From Acinetobacter zhairuonensis (GTDB lineage: Bacteria > Pseudomonadota > Gammaproteobacteria > Pseudomonadales > Moraxellaceae), in contig NZ_JAKVIM010000017.1 of assembly GCF_022601715.1 (NCBI RefSeq), forward strand, positions 22,222 to 86,221: a DNA stretch of 64,000 bases. Direction: 5' to 3'. The translations under genes and the position numbers were made by a program. Below the pieces are notes generated by a model. It was not told where the DNA came from and made no database searches. It was given only the letters and a program-made list of their open reading frames with translations. The stretch's first letter is position 1. Each line of letters begins with the position of its first letter. Shown here piece after piece: positions 29,720 through 40,045 of this stretch.

Positions 29720-29725
29720 ACCCGA

Positions 29726-31030
29726 TTAATTATCAAGCGATTCTAAACGAATTCGCACAATTTCGCCATGAATAGCTGGCAAGGCTTGGATTTGCTGTAA
29801 CGCTTCATCCATCTTTGATTCAACCACTGGATCGGTCAGAATCACGATAGGAATCAGGTCTTTTAAGCGTGACTGCTGCATGATGGCGTCAATGCTGATG
29901 CCTTCACGACTCAGAATGGTCGTAACATCTGCAAGAACACCCGTTTGGTCTTCAGCATTTACGCGAATGTAGTATCCCGTGGTCATTTCTTCACGACTGA
30001 GGATTGGCATATCGGTTAATGCTTCAAAGGCTAACTGAGGAATGGTGCCTGCACCATCTTCGGTATAAGAGATATCACGTACGATATCAATGACATCGGC
30101 AACAACGGCAGATGCAGTCGGACCTGCGCCAGCACCCGCGCCATAATACAACGTCGGACCTACGGCATTGGCTTGAACCAGAACGGCATTTTTTACACCA
30201 TTAACATTGGCAATCAGCTCTTCCGCAGGAATTAAGGTTGGATGAACACGGAGTTCAATGCCTTTTTCAGTGCGGCGCGCAATACCTAAATGTTTAATGC
30301 GGAAACCGAGTTCTTCAGCATATTTCACATCTTGTGCTGTGACTTTGCTGATACCTTCGGTATAAACCTTGTCAAACTGTAAAGGAATACCAAATGCACA
30401 AGAGGCTAAAATCGTGAGTTTATGTGCAGCATCAATGCCTTCAACGTCAAAGGTTGGATCGGCTTCGGCATAACCCAATTCTTGCGCTTCTTGTAGAACA
30501 TCCTCAAAGGCACGACCTTTGTCACGCATTTCAGTCAGAATGAAATTACCTGTACCGTTAATAATGCCTGCCAACCAGTCAATTTTGTTGGCAGCCAGAC
30601 CTTCACGGATTACTTTAATAATTGGAATACCGCCAGCAACCGCAGCTTCATAGGCGATTTGTACGGCATTGTCTTCAGCTGCTTTGAATAATTCATTGCC
30701 ATGTTCGGCAAGCAGGGCTTTGTTTGCAGTAACCACTTGTTTGCCATGTTTAATGGCTTCCATGATCACGTCATAGGCAGGATGAATACCACCCATTAAT
30801 TCAACAACGACATCAACATCTGGTTGACGTACGATGTCCATCAGGTCGGCACTTTGTTTGATTGAATCTGGAAGATCAAGGTCAGGGCGAGGACGACGGG
30901 TACCCACGTGGGTAATTTCAATTCCTCGACCGGTGCGACGTTTGATCTCAGCAGCGTTTTCTTTTAGTAGTTTAAGGGCACCACCACCCACAGTACCAAG
31001 ACCGAGGATTGCCAGACGAACTGGTTTCAC
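29726..31030 (-). CDS. hom: homoserine dehydrogenase
   Basis: 434 residues from GTG 31030, chosen because GGAG lies 6 nt upstream and VKPVRLAILGLGTVGGG is the usual N-terminus; ATG 31042 and TTG 31054 are in frame. The NAD(P)-binding loop is GLGTVGGG near residue 10, the catalytic core contains GIINGTGNFIL and DPTFDVEGIDAAHK, and there is a C-terminal ACT domain (about 350-430, DQTGVLADVTTILSREGIS) for threonine feedback. It is monofunctional, with no fused aspartokinase. Confidence 0.92.
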   Translation of the reverse strand: MKPVRLAILGLGTVGGGALKLLKENAAEIKRRTGRGIEITHVGTRRPRPDLDLPDSIKQSADLMDIVRQPDVDVVVELMGGIHPAYDVIMEAIKHGKQVVTANKALLAEHGNELFKAAEDNAVQIAYEAAVAGGIPIIKVIREGLAANKIDWLAGIINGTGNFILTEMRDKGRAFEDVLQEAQELGYAEADPTFDVEGIDAAHKLTILASCAFGIPLQFDKVYTEGISKVTAQDVKYAEELGFRIKHLGIARRTEKGIELRVHPTLIPAEELIANVNGVKNAVLVQANAVGPTLYYGAGAGAGPTASAVVADVIDIVRDISYTEDGAGTIPQLAFEALTDMPILSREEMTTGYYIRVNAEDQTGVLADVTTILSREGISIDAIMQQSRLKDLIPIVILTDPVVESKMDEALQQIQALPAIHGEIVRIRLESLDN

Positions 31031-31154
31031 GTCACACTCCATATATTTCTTCAATTTTACGCGAGTCTAGATCATAGCTAAAAAAACGCTCAGACTCTAG
31101 GGTAGAGCGAAGATAATCTCTACCTATAACTAATAGTAAAATAACAAATAAAAA

Positions 31155-31970
31155 TTAGTTATTTAAGCGCTTGTCTAATTCTTCAGGACTGAGGTATCCA
31201 CCGAGGTAAACCCCCTCAGTATTGTAAATTGCAGGTGTACCGTTCACGCCCATATTCAGACCGAGTTGATATTGCTCACGGACTGGATTTTTACATGTGG
31301 CTGGCGGCAATTGCGCACCTGCGATGGCTTGGTCAAATGCGGCATGGCGGTCTGCACTGCACCATACGCTTTCCATTGCAGGCATGAATTGTTCGCCACG
31401 TGGCCATGCAATGTAACGAACTTCAATACCTTTGGCGGTAATTTCAGGAATATGCTCATGTAGTTTGTGGCAATACGGACAGCTGGCATCGGTAAAGACG
31501 TAAATCACATGTTTGGTTTTGCCTTGGGCAGGATAGACCAAGAGATCTTCTGTTTTTAGGCTGGCTAAATGTTTTTTATTGGCTGCTGCTTGTAGATTGT
31601 CGCTGACATTATGCAGTTGTTTGTCACCTAAACGGATGACATCGCCTTGAATCAGGAACTTACCATCGCTAGTGGCATAAACCGAGCTCATGCCTTCTAG
31701 ATTGATCCAATAGAGGTTTGGAACTTCAGTGGCTTTTACATCGATAATTTTGGCATTAAGACCCGCAGTTTTAAAATGTTGTTCCAGCGTTTTGATTAAA
31801 CGCTGCTGTGCATTACGCTCGGAAAGATTAGAGGCTTCACCTGTTGCAGGGGCACTCGCCGTTAAGGTGTTTTGCTTTTTGTCATCATTATTTGAATTGG
31901 AACATGCCGTGAGGGCTAAACTGCCTGCCAAGGTACATGCAATAAATAATTTTGTGCGGGTAAATGACAT
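31155..31970 (-). CDS. dsbC: thiol:disulfide interchange protein of the DsbC family, predicted lipoprotein
   Basis: 271 residues from ATG 31970 (GAAAGGG upstream). The signal ends in a lipobox, SLALTAC-SNSNNDD, so the mature protein should be lipid-anchored rather than free in the periplasm. A dimerisation domain (about 55-125) is followed by a thioredoxin fold with the active site TDASCPYCHKLHEH and the cis-Pro loop GVNGTPAIYN. DsbC isomerises wrong disulfides in exported proteins. The xerD-dsbC-hom-thrC order matches that of pseudomonads. Confidence 0.87.
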   Translation of the reverse strand: MSFTRTKLFIACTLAGSLALTACSNSNNDDKKQNTLTASAPATGEASNLSERNAQQRLIKTLEQHFKTAGLNAKIIDVKATEVPNLYWINLEGMSSVYATSDGKFLIQGDVIRLGDKQLHNVSDNLQAAANKKHLASLKTEDLLVYPAQGKTKHVIYVFTDASCPYCHKLHEHIPEITAKGIEVRYIAWPRGEQFMPAMESVWCSADRHAAFDQAIAGAQLPPATCKNPVREQYQLGLNMGVNGTPAIYNTEGVYLGGYLSPEELDKRLNN

Positions 31971-32078
31971 ATACAACCCTTTCTTTTAGGTATAGAAACT
32001 GGACGCTAGCATAGCAAAAAAATCTTTCGTGCGTTGTATTTCTTGGTGGACACTATTGTGAAGCGAATCTAACTTTAT

Positions 32079-32996
32079 TTAAGCACGTGGATGAAACTCA
32101 GCATGTAATTGCTGCATACGGACTTGTGCCACATGGGTATAAATTTGCGTGGTCGATAAATCGCTATGCCCCAATAACACTTGTACCACGCGTAAATCAG
32201 CTCCGTGATTGAGTAGATGGGTGGCAAAAGCATGCCGTAAAGTATGCGGGGAAAGTTCAGCTTGAATCCCTGCCTGTAGGGCATAACGTTTAATTGCATA
32301 CCAGAAGTTTTGCCGACTCATGATGCCGCCCTGCTGGGTGAGGAACACATAGTCAGTTGCCGATTTATACAGACTCGGTCGGGCTTGTGCCAAATATCTT
32401 TCAATCCACTGGCAAGCGACTTGTCCTAAGGGAACCAAGCGTTCTTTATTACCTTTACCGACAATCCTTAAGTAGCCTTGTTTTAAATTGATCAGTTCTA
32501 AACGTAAATTTAACAATTCTGATACACGTAGACCGCAGGCATACAAGACTTCAAACATGGCACGATCACGTAAGCCCAAAGCGGTATTGGTATCTGGAGC
32601 AAGAATCAGGGCTTCAACATCTTGTTCTGAAAGATCTTTAGGTAAGGCACGTCCAATTTTCGGAGTGCGATGACTGGCAACTGGATTGTCACTCCGCAGC
32701 TTTTGTTCTCTTAAAAATTTAAAAAATGAACGTAGGGCGGACAGGCTACGAGCGATGGAGCGCGGACTTTTACCTTGTTGCGTCAGGTTAAGCAATACAT
32801 CCGCAATGTCTTCACTTTGCCAATCCAGCATGATTTTTTCATGACATTCGCTACATTGAATTAAATCGGACAAATAAGCATTGCGCGTGTGGGGACTAAC
32901 GGTTTGGGCAATCAGATAGTCACGGAAACCCTGAAGAAAGCTGAGATTTTCTGGAATTTGGACAGGGGTGGGGATTCTAGGTTTTTTATTTAACAT
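32079..32996 (-). CDS. xerD: site-specific tyrosine recombinase XerD
   Basis: 305 residues from ATG 32996; the 13 codons before it are not conserved in character. N-terminal SAM-like DNA-binding domain (about 20-105), then the catalytic domain with YACGLRVSELL (Arg), SPHTLRHAFATHLLNHGADL (His, Arg) and LGHSDLSTTQIYTHV (His, Tyr). The C-terminus QLHAEFHPRA matches XerD rather than XerC. With XerC it resolves chromosome dimers at dif under FtsK control. It lies just upstream of dsbC. Confidence 0.93.
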   Translation of the reverse strand: MLNKKPRIPTPVQIPENLSFLQGFRDYLIAQTVSPHTRNAYLSDLIQCSECHEKIMLDWQSEDIADVLLNLTQQGKSPRSIARSLSALRSFFKFLREQKLRSDNPVASHRTPKIGRALPKDLSEQDVEALILAPDTNTALGLRDRAMFEVLYACGLRVSELLNLRLELINLKQGYLRIVGKGNKERLVPLGQVACQWIERYLAQARPSLYKSATDYVFLTQQGGIMSRQNFWYAIKRYALQAGIQAELSPHTLRHAFATHLLNHGADLRVVQVLLGHSDLSTTQIYTHVAQVRMQQLHAEFHPRA

Positions 32997-33112
32997 CTTA
33001 GCTTCAGATTCAGGAAACCGATTTAGAATGACCATCTTAACTAATTTTACGACATTTTTCTGGATTGACCTTGTGGTATAAAGTGAATGCGAATTGGAAT
33101 CAAACCTTATTT

Positions 33113-33131
33113 GGTAATTATTCTCATTTGC
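33113..33131 (-). promoter_or_regulatory. Fur box of the feo operon
   Basis: Read on the minus strand, GCAAATGAGAATAATTACC matches the 19-bp Fur consensus GATAATGATAATCATTATC at 14 of 19 positions. It overlaps the likely -35 of a promoter whose -10 would be TATTAT at 33149-33154. Repression by Fe-Fur of feoAB is the known pattern. Confidence 0.7.
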
Positions 33132-33167
33132 TTGTATACTACAGAAAATATTATAGGGTTTAGTGCG

Positions 33168-33431
33168 GTGCTTTTATCTGATTTGAAAGTCAAGCAAACA
33201 GCCATCATCCGTAACGTCAAACGTCAGGTGGATGGTGATGCGGCTCAGACCGACCTTGTGGCCAGCCGTTTGGAGACTTTGGGTTTTATACCTGGGACTT
33301 CGGTTCAGGTGGTGACTAAAGGTATTTTTGGTGGCGATCCGATTTTAATTCAGATTGGATTTACCCGTTTCGCACTAAGAAAAATTGAAGCAGCCAAAAT
33401 TGAAGTCGATATGGAAGGAGCACCTGCATGA
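33168..33431 (+). CDS. feoA: ferrous iron transport protein A
   Basis: 87 residues from GTG 33168 (AGGG 9 nt upstream). The frame is open from 33087, but that region holds the Fur box and promoter, so the upstream ATG is rejected. A small SH3-like protein with RLETLGFIPGTSVQVV and IGFTRFALRKIEAAKIEV. FeoA supports the FeoB channel from the cytosolic side. Its stop overlaps the feoB start (ATGA). Confidence 0.88.
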   Translation: MLLSDLKVKQTAIIRNVKRQVDGDAAQTDLVASRLETLGFIPGTSVQVVTKGIFGGDPILIQIGFTRFALRKIEAAKIEVDMEGAPA

Positions 33432-35284
33432 GTGATGCGTTGCGTATTGCCCTTGTTGGGAATCCTAACTGCGGTAAAACCTCTTTATTTAACCATTTAA
33501 CGGGAACCCGTCAGAAAGTTGCCAACTATGCTGGGGTAACGGTTGAGCGTAAAATGGGGCAGTTCTCTTTGCCTTCAGGCAAGCCTGTACGTGTTTTGGA
33601 CTTGCCAGGGACTTATAGCCTAGATGCGACCAGTCCTGACGAAGCCATCACCCGTGATGTAGTACAAGGTAAAATTGCTGAAGAAGGTCATCAGGATGCA
33701 TTTTTATGCGTGGTGGATGCCACCAACTTAAAACTGCATTTAGGTTTGGTACTGGAAATGATCGAATTGGGACGTCCAATTCTGTTGGTACTGAACATGA
33801 TGGACGAAGCACGTCGTCGTGGCATGCAAATCAATACCCAGAAACTGTCTGAACGTTTGGGTATTCCTGTGGCAGAAACCGTTGCTGTGCGCAATGCAGG
33901 CATTGAAAATTTACTCAATGCTTTAGATCAGGCTAAATATACCGTACCGCATACTGAACTCAGTGGTTTGAAAGGCTCGCATCATCAAAAAATCGAAACG
34001 ATTTTGCATGACGTGGTGCAATACGCTGATCAAGAAGATAAGCGTTCTGATTTCCTTGATAAGATTTTCTTACATCCTGTACTTGGTTTAGTCACCCTTG
34101 CTGTGATGATGTTCGTCATTTTCCAAGCGGTTTTTGCTTGGGCAGCACCGTTTATGGATGGGATTGAAAGCCTATTTGGCTGGTTGGGCGAAGTGATCGG
34201 GGCTTATATTTCCCATCCTTTACTGAATAGCTTGGTGGTCGATGGAATTATTGCAGGCGCTGGTGGCGTAGTGGTGTTCTTGCCGCAGATTATTATCCTG
34301 TTCTTCTTTATTTTAGTGTTGGAAGAATCGGGTTATTTACCTCGTGCCGCATTCCTATTGGATAAATTAATGTTTAAAGCGGGCTTAAGTGGTCGTGCCT
34401 TTATTCCATTGTTATCCAGTTTCGCTTGTGCGGTACCCGGCATTATGGCAACCCGTAGTATCAGTGACCCACGTGATCGTTTAACCACGATTTTTGTCGC
34501 ACCGTTGATGACTTGTTCGGCACGTTTGCCAGTATATGCCTTGTTAATTGCCGCTTTCATCCCTGCGCAAACCGTATGGGGGATTTTCAATTTACAGGGT
34601 CTGGTGCTGTTCGCGCTGTATATGGCGGGTATTGTTAGTGCTTTGGCAGTCTCGTTCGTGTTGAAATTTTTCCAGAAAGACAAGTCGCAACATGCCTTGT
34701 TGATGGAATTGCCAAGCTACCGTTTTCCCGATGTGAAAAGTGTTTGGATTGGTTTGTTGGACCGCACCAAAATCTTTATGAAGCGTGTCGGGGGTATTAT
34801 CTTTGCCTTATCTGTGCTGCTCTGGTTCTTGTGTACCTTCCCACAACCACCAGTCGGTGCAACCATGCCTGAGATTGACTATTCCTTTGCAGGGATGCTC
34901 GGACATTTGATGCAACCGATTTTTGCTCCATTAGGCTTTAACTGGCAAATTTGTATTGCACTGATTCCAGCAATGGCTGCGCGTGAAGTGGTGGTGGCTG
35001 CGTTAGGGACCGTCTATGCCTTATCTGCGGTTGATGATGATGCCATGTCGCAAGGTTTGTCAGCATTGATTGGTGGCAGCAGTGATTTGGGTTGGTCATT
35101 GGCAACAGGCTTGTCATTACTGGTTTGGTTTGTTTACGCACCGCACTGTTTAGCTACTTTAGCAACGGTACGTCGTGAAACAGGTTCATGGAAAACCGTG
35201 AGCTTTATGACGGCATATTTGTTTGGCTTGGCGTATTTGATGTCATTCCTGACCTATCAAATTGCCTCGCACTATTTCGGTTAA
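33428..35284 (+). CDS. feoB: ferrous iron transporter FeoB
   Basis: 618 residues; shorter than the ~770 of E. coli FeoB but in the range of many gammaproteobacterial forms. N-terminal GTPase with G1 GNPNCGKTSLFN, switch region NYAGVTVERK, G3 DLPGTYSL and G4 NMMD. Two Gate motifs occur in the membrane part (VLEESGYLPRAAFLLDKLM near 300 and LIPAMAAREVVVAALG near 515). It imports Fe(II) across the inner membrane. Confidence 0.95.
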   Translation: MSDALRIALVGNPNCGKTSLFNHLTGTRQKVANYAGVTVERKMGQFSLPSGKPVRVLDLPGTYSLDATSPDEAITRDVVQGKIAEEGHQDAFLCVVDATNLKLHLGLVLEMIELGRPILLVLNMMDEARRRGMQINTQKLSERLGIPVAETVAVRNAGIENLLNALDQAKYTVPHTELSGLKGSHHQKIETILHDVVQYADQEDKRSDFLDKIFLHPVLGLVTLAVMMFVIFQAVFAWAAPFMDGIESLFGWLGEVIGAYISHPLLNSLVVDGIIAGAGGVVVFLPQIIILFFFILVLEESGYLPRAAFLLDKLMFKAGLSGRAFIPLLSSFACAVPGIMATRSISDPRDRLTTIFVAPLMTCSARLPVYALLIAAFIPAQTVWGIFNLQGLVLFALYMAGIVSALAVSFVLKFFQKDKSQHALLMELPSYRFPDVKSVWIGLLDRTKIFMKRVGGIIFALSVLLWFLCTFPQPPVGATMPEIDYSFAGMLGHLMQPIFAPLGFNWQICIALIPAMAAREVVVAALGTVYALSAVDDDAMSQGLSALIGGSSDLGWSLATGLSLLVWFVYAPHCLATLATVRRETGSWKTVSFMTAYLFGLAYLMSFLTYQIASHYFG

Positions 35285-35304
35285 TCTGATGGGAGACTCT
35301 GAAC

Positions 35305-35559
35305 ATGGTTGAAATTCTGATTGTTGCAGTCTTGGTACTGTGGAGCACCGTGGTGGTGTTTAAGAAAGTTTTTCCGAAAACAGCCAACAAAACCTTTGGA
35401 GCACTCGCAGTACTGACTCAAAAGCAGGGCTGGAATACGGTTTCAAAATGGTTAAAACCAGCACCAGTTGCAGGTTGTGGTGGCGGTTGTGGCTGTAGCC
35501 AAGACGATACACCCAGTGCAAATAAAAATACTGAAATTCAAGCAGTGAAGTGGAAATAA
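35305..35559 (+). CDS. small cysteine-rich membrane protein of the feo operon
   Basis: 84 residues: one N-terminal transmembrane helix (about 3-20), a basic middle, then the cluster CGGGCGC (about residues 62-68) and a polar tail. It lies 20 bp after feoB with a shared terminator, so it is the third feo gene. FeoB-associated Cys-rich or FeoC proteins occur at this place in other bacteria; this one is not the winged-helix FeoC of E. coli. The cysteines could bind iron or an Fe-S cluster; this is inference. Confidence 0.78.
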   Translation: MVEILIVAVLVLWSTVVVFKKVFPKTANKTFGALAVLTQKQGWNTVSKWLKPAPVAGCGGGCGCSQDDTPSANKNTEIQAVKWK

Positions 35560-35580
35560 GTAATTTTCCTCGTATCACAC

Positions 35581-35608
35581 AAAAGCCGTCAAATTCGACG
35601 GCTTTTTT
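35581..35608 (+). terminator. intrinsic terminator of the feo operon
   Basis: AAAAGCCGTC-AAATTC-GACGGCTTTT followed by two more T residues, 21 bp after the stop of the third feo gene. Confidence 0.87.
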
Positions 35609-35676
35609 ACGCGCTGACACAAAAAAACAGAGAGAAAGTCAAAACAGAAAAAGCATTCAAAACAGCAAAGTGCTAA

Positions 35677-37065
<1,389 letters not shown>

Positions 37066-37088
37066 AAGAATGATAAGGAGAGAGTTGT

Positions 37089-38285
37089 ATGGCGGGTTTA
37101 GCTCAGACAACGATCAATAAAGTGCAGCAAGTCTATGACCGTGTCAGCCCAAGAATTCCAGCGGAATTTACTGCACGAAATGTGCTGATTTTCTGTGTAA
37201 TTGCTTTGCTGTGTTTAGGTTCTATCATGGTGGCTTCGGCGTCTATGCCTTATGCAGATCGGATGATGGAAAACCCTTTCCATTATGTCGTGCGTCATGC
37301 CATTTCAATTGTGGTAGCTGCCGTGGCTGCCTTTTTGGCATATCGGGTTTCACTGAACGTATGGTTTAATAATACTTTTCCATTGTGGCTGATCACCATT
37401 GCATTGCTTACCGCGGTGCTGGTGATCGGGACAGAAGTGAACGGTTCGACCCGTTGGATTCGTATTGCAGGCTTTACCCTGCAAGCCACAGAGGTTGCCA
37501 AAGTGATGATGGCAATCTTTACCGCGGACTATGTGGTCCGTCGTGCTGCTGAAGTGCGAAATAACGTCAAGGGTCTGGTACGTCTAGCTGCGATCATGAT
37601 TCTCACGGTAGGCTTGATTATTGCCGAGCCTGACTTGGGTGCAACGGTGGTGATTGTATTGATGATGCTGGGAGTGTTCTTCTTGGCGGGTGCCCCCGTA
37701 ATTCAATTCGGTATCGCCCTTGGTGCAATTTTGATCGCCTTCTTTTTCCTGATTGTATTTGAACCCTATCGTTTTGAACGTCTCATGTCCTTCTCGAATC
37801 CGTGGAATGACCCTCTAGGCGCAGGTTATCAGCTTTCCAATGCGTTGATGGCGTTTGGTCGCGGTGAATGGGCTGGGGTTGGCTTAGGACATAGCATTCA
37901 AAAGATGTCGTATTTGCCTGAAGCACATACCGACTTTATGTTGGCGGTATTAGGTGAAGAGTTTGGTTTCATGGGTATTACCGTGGTGCTGCTGTTGTCT
38001 TTTGGCATGTTGGTTTGTTGTATCAAAATCGGTCATCGTGCGCTACGTAATCAGTATCTCCGAGCAGGCTATTTAGCCTACGGCATCAGCATTATTTTCT
38101 TGCTGCAAATTCTGGTGAATGCAGGCATGAATATGGGCATGTTGCCGACAAAAGGTCTGACGTTACCGTTTATTAGTTATGGTGGTTCTTCGTTGATTAT
38201 GTGTGCTGTGATGATCAGCTTAATCCTGAAAATTGATGCGACCACGCAAGACATTAATCCAAGTAAGGAAGAGTCGAGCTTCTGA
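37089..38285 (+). CDS. ftsW: cell-division peptidoglycan polymerase FtsW
   Basis: 398 residues, SEDS family. About ten helices from residue 30. Signatures: ASMPYADRMMENPFHYVVRH near 50-68, GSTRWIRIAGFTLQATEVAK near 118-137, and LPEAHTDFMLAVLGEEFGF near 277-295 with the catalytic aspartate. The C-terminal PFISYGGSSL is diagnostic of SEDS proteins. It polymerises septal glycan with FtsI at the divisome. AAGGAGAG precedes the start. Confidence 0.95.
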   Translation: MAGLAQTTINKVQQVYDRVSPRIPAEFTARNVLIFCVIALLCLGSIMVASASMPYADRMMENPFHYVVRHAISIVVAAVAAFLAYRVSLNVWFNNTFPLWLITIALLTAVLVIGTEVNGSTRWIRIAGFTLQATEVAKVMMAIFTADYVVRRAAEVRNNVKGLVRLAAIMILTVGLIIAEPDLGATVVIVLMMLGVFFLAGAPVIQFGIALGAILIAFFFLIVFEPYRFERLMSFSNPWNDPLGAGYQLSNALMAFGRGEWAGVGLGHSIQKMSYLPEAHTDFMLAVLGEEFGFMGITVVLLLSFGMLVCCIKIGHRALRNQYLRAGYLAYGISIIFLLQILVNAGMNMGMLPTKGLTLPFISYGGSSLIMCAVMISLILKIDATTQDINPSKEESSF

Positions 38286-38344
38286 TGATGTTGGATTGCT
38301 TGGGTCATTAAGTAGCAACTTCAAAACAATATTTTCATTTTGAA

Positions 38345-38375
38345 AAACTCCAGTCCACTGTGACTGGAGTTTTTT
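38345..38375 (+). terminator. intrinsic terminator of murD-ftsW
   Basis: ACTCCAGTC-CACTGT-GACTGGAGT with an A-run before it and five T residues after it. The next gene (gluQ) converges from the other side. Confidence 0.86.
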
Positions 38376-38383
38376 ATGGAAGC

Positions 38384-39247
38384 TTAGAGATAGTGTCCTT
38401 CTAATTCGATGCTATGTGGAATCAGTTCGGAATTCCATTGTGCTACCGCTTGTTGCAGCATCACTTCAGGTCTGTCTAGATCCACTTCGGGTTGATTCAA
38501 AGCGTGCAGTGCCTGTTGTAATAATATAGGGGCTTGTGTCGGGTCTAAGGCTTGTGCGAGGTTTTGTTTCGACAGCTTTTGTCCCTGATCATTCATTGCC
38601 AAAGGTAAGTGCATATAATTTAAGATAGGGTAACCCAACAGCTGCGCCAGCCAGATTTGACGTTCGGTATTATCTAGTAGATCTGCACCACGCACCACAT
38701 GGCTAATACCTTGCAAATAATCATCCACCACAACGGCGAGTTGATAATTAATAATGCCATCGCGACGTTTCAGGACAAAATCACCCAAGTCCGCTTTTAA
38801 ATTGGAACAGTGTTGACCTTGCAGTCGGTCTTGAAAGCAAATGCGCTGATCTTCGACTTTGACGCGAATGGCTTGATGTTCAAATGCCAGACCTAAATCA
38901 CGGCAAGTCCCTGCATAGATATGATTGGAACCGAGCATTTTACGGGTACAGGCACAGGCGTAGACTTGATGGGTTGTTCTTAATTGTTCAAGCACTGCTT
39001 CATAAAGTTCTAAGCGATCTTTTTGAAAGATAATCTCAGCATCAGGATAAAGCTGGAAGGCGTCTAAGCATTGTAAAATATGCTGTTCACTACCCGGATA
39101 GATGCGTGGAATATCGGTGTCTTCGACCCGAACCAACCATTGTCCTTGTTGCGCCTTGGCATCGCAATAACTCGCAACTGCAGTCAGTAAGGAGCCAAAA
39201 TGCAAAGGGCCGGTTGGCGATGGCGCAAACCGACCCACATAAGCCAT
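38384..39247 (-). CDS. gluQ: glutamyl-Q tRNA(Asp) synthetase
   Basis: 287 residues from ATG 39247 (MAYVGRFAPSPTGPLHFGSL); nineteen upstream codons are not family-like and AGGAGG lies upstream of the chosen start. A GluRS-like catalytic fold without the anticodon-binding half: class I HIGH-like motif PLHFGSL and KMSKS-like QKLSKQN. It attaches glutamate to queuosine in tRNA(Asp). Four cysteines (CACTRK and YAGTCRD with one more) form a zinc site. It is 59 bp after dksA, the usual arrangement. Confidence 0.91.
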   Translation of the reverse strand: MAYVGRFAPSPTGPLHFGSLLTAVASYCDAKAQQGQWLVRVEDTDIPRIYPGSEQHILQCLDAFQLYPDAEIIFQKDRLELYEAVLEQLRTTHQVYACACTRKMLGSNHIYAGTCRDLGLAFEHQAIRVKVEDQRICFQDRLQGQHCSNLKADLGDFVLKRRDGIINYQLAVVVDDYLQGISHVVRGADLLDNTERQIWLAQLLGYPILNYMHLPLAMNDQGQKLSKQNLAQALDPTQAPILLQQALHALNQPEVDLDRPEVMLQQAVAQWNSELIPHSIELEGHYL

Positions 39248-39306
39248 CCTGTTGTCCCCCTCCTTAGTTAAAGCAGGGGTTAGGGGTGGATTATTGAATA
39301 ACATGC

Positions 39307-39834
39307 TTAACCGTTATTTTGCTTCTCTTTGATTTCAGCCAAAGTTTTGCAATCAATACACAATGTCGCTGTTGGACGTGCTTCTAAACGGCGTAAACCA
39401 ATTTCGATACCGCAAGTTTCGCAGAAACCGTAGTCATCATTTTTGATGGCTTCGATGGATTGTTCAATTTTACGAATCAATTTACGTTCACGGTCACGTG
39501 TTCTTAATTCAATTGCAAATTCTTCTTCTTGCGTTGCACGGTCATTCACGTCAGGCAATGCAGTATTTTCGTCTTGCATGGTGTTGAGGGTACGATCCAC
39601 TTCAGACATGAGCTCTGCTTTCCATGCCAGTAAAATCTGACGGAAGTGCTCAAGCTGCCCTTCAGACATGTATTCTTCATTCTTTTTTGGCTGATAAGGT
39701 TCAATACCAAATAAGCTCGCAGTAGAACCACCTTCTGTTGCCTTCGGCTTTGCTTTACGTACGCGCTTGGTAGATTTCTCATCTACAACATCTGTATGTT
39801 CATCCAAGACTTGGGTTTGGTTGTCATTCGCCAT
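39307..39834 (-). CDS. dksA: RNA polymerase-binding transcription factor DksA
   Basis: 175 residues from ATG 39834. The ATG nine bases upstream lies 1 nt after the GAGG and is too close to use it. A ~60-residue charged, Lys-rich N-terminal extension precedes the DksA core: a coiled coil with the acidic tip (LPDVNDRATQEEEF near 92-105) and a C4 zinc finger CETCGIEIG...CIDCK. It potentiates ppGpp at stable-RNA and amino-acid promoters. Confidence 0.94.
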   Translation of the reverse strand: MANDNQTQVLDEHTDVVDEKSTKRVRKAKPKATEGGSTASLFGIEPYQPKKNEEYMSEGQLEHFRQILLAWKAELMSEVDRTLNTMQDENTALPDVNDRATQEEEFAIELRTRDRERKLIRKIEQSIEAIKNDDYGFCETCGIEIGLRRLEARPTATLCIDCKTLAEIKEKQNNG

Positions 39835-40045
39835 ATAGGGCATTCCTCATCATATACGTACATCTATACGCAAAAAATATGGTGATATGCAAGTGTTTTT
39901 ATCTACCGCCCATGCGGAGATTGTTCCACAGGGGTCGTCATCATATAGACTTTTTTCAGTTCTGGATAGTCTTTGATGTTTCGATTTAAGCTATCACCTT
40001 TTATTTAGCAGCCATAACATAATGGAAATAAAATGAAATGAAAAG

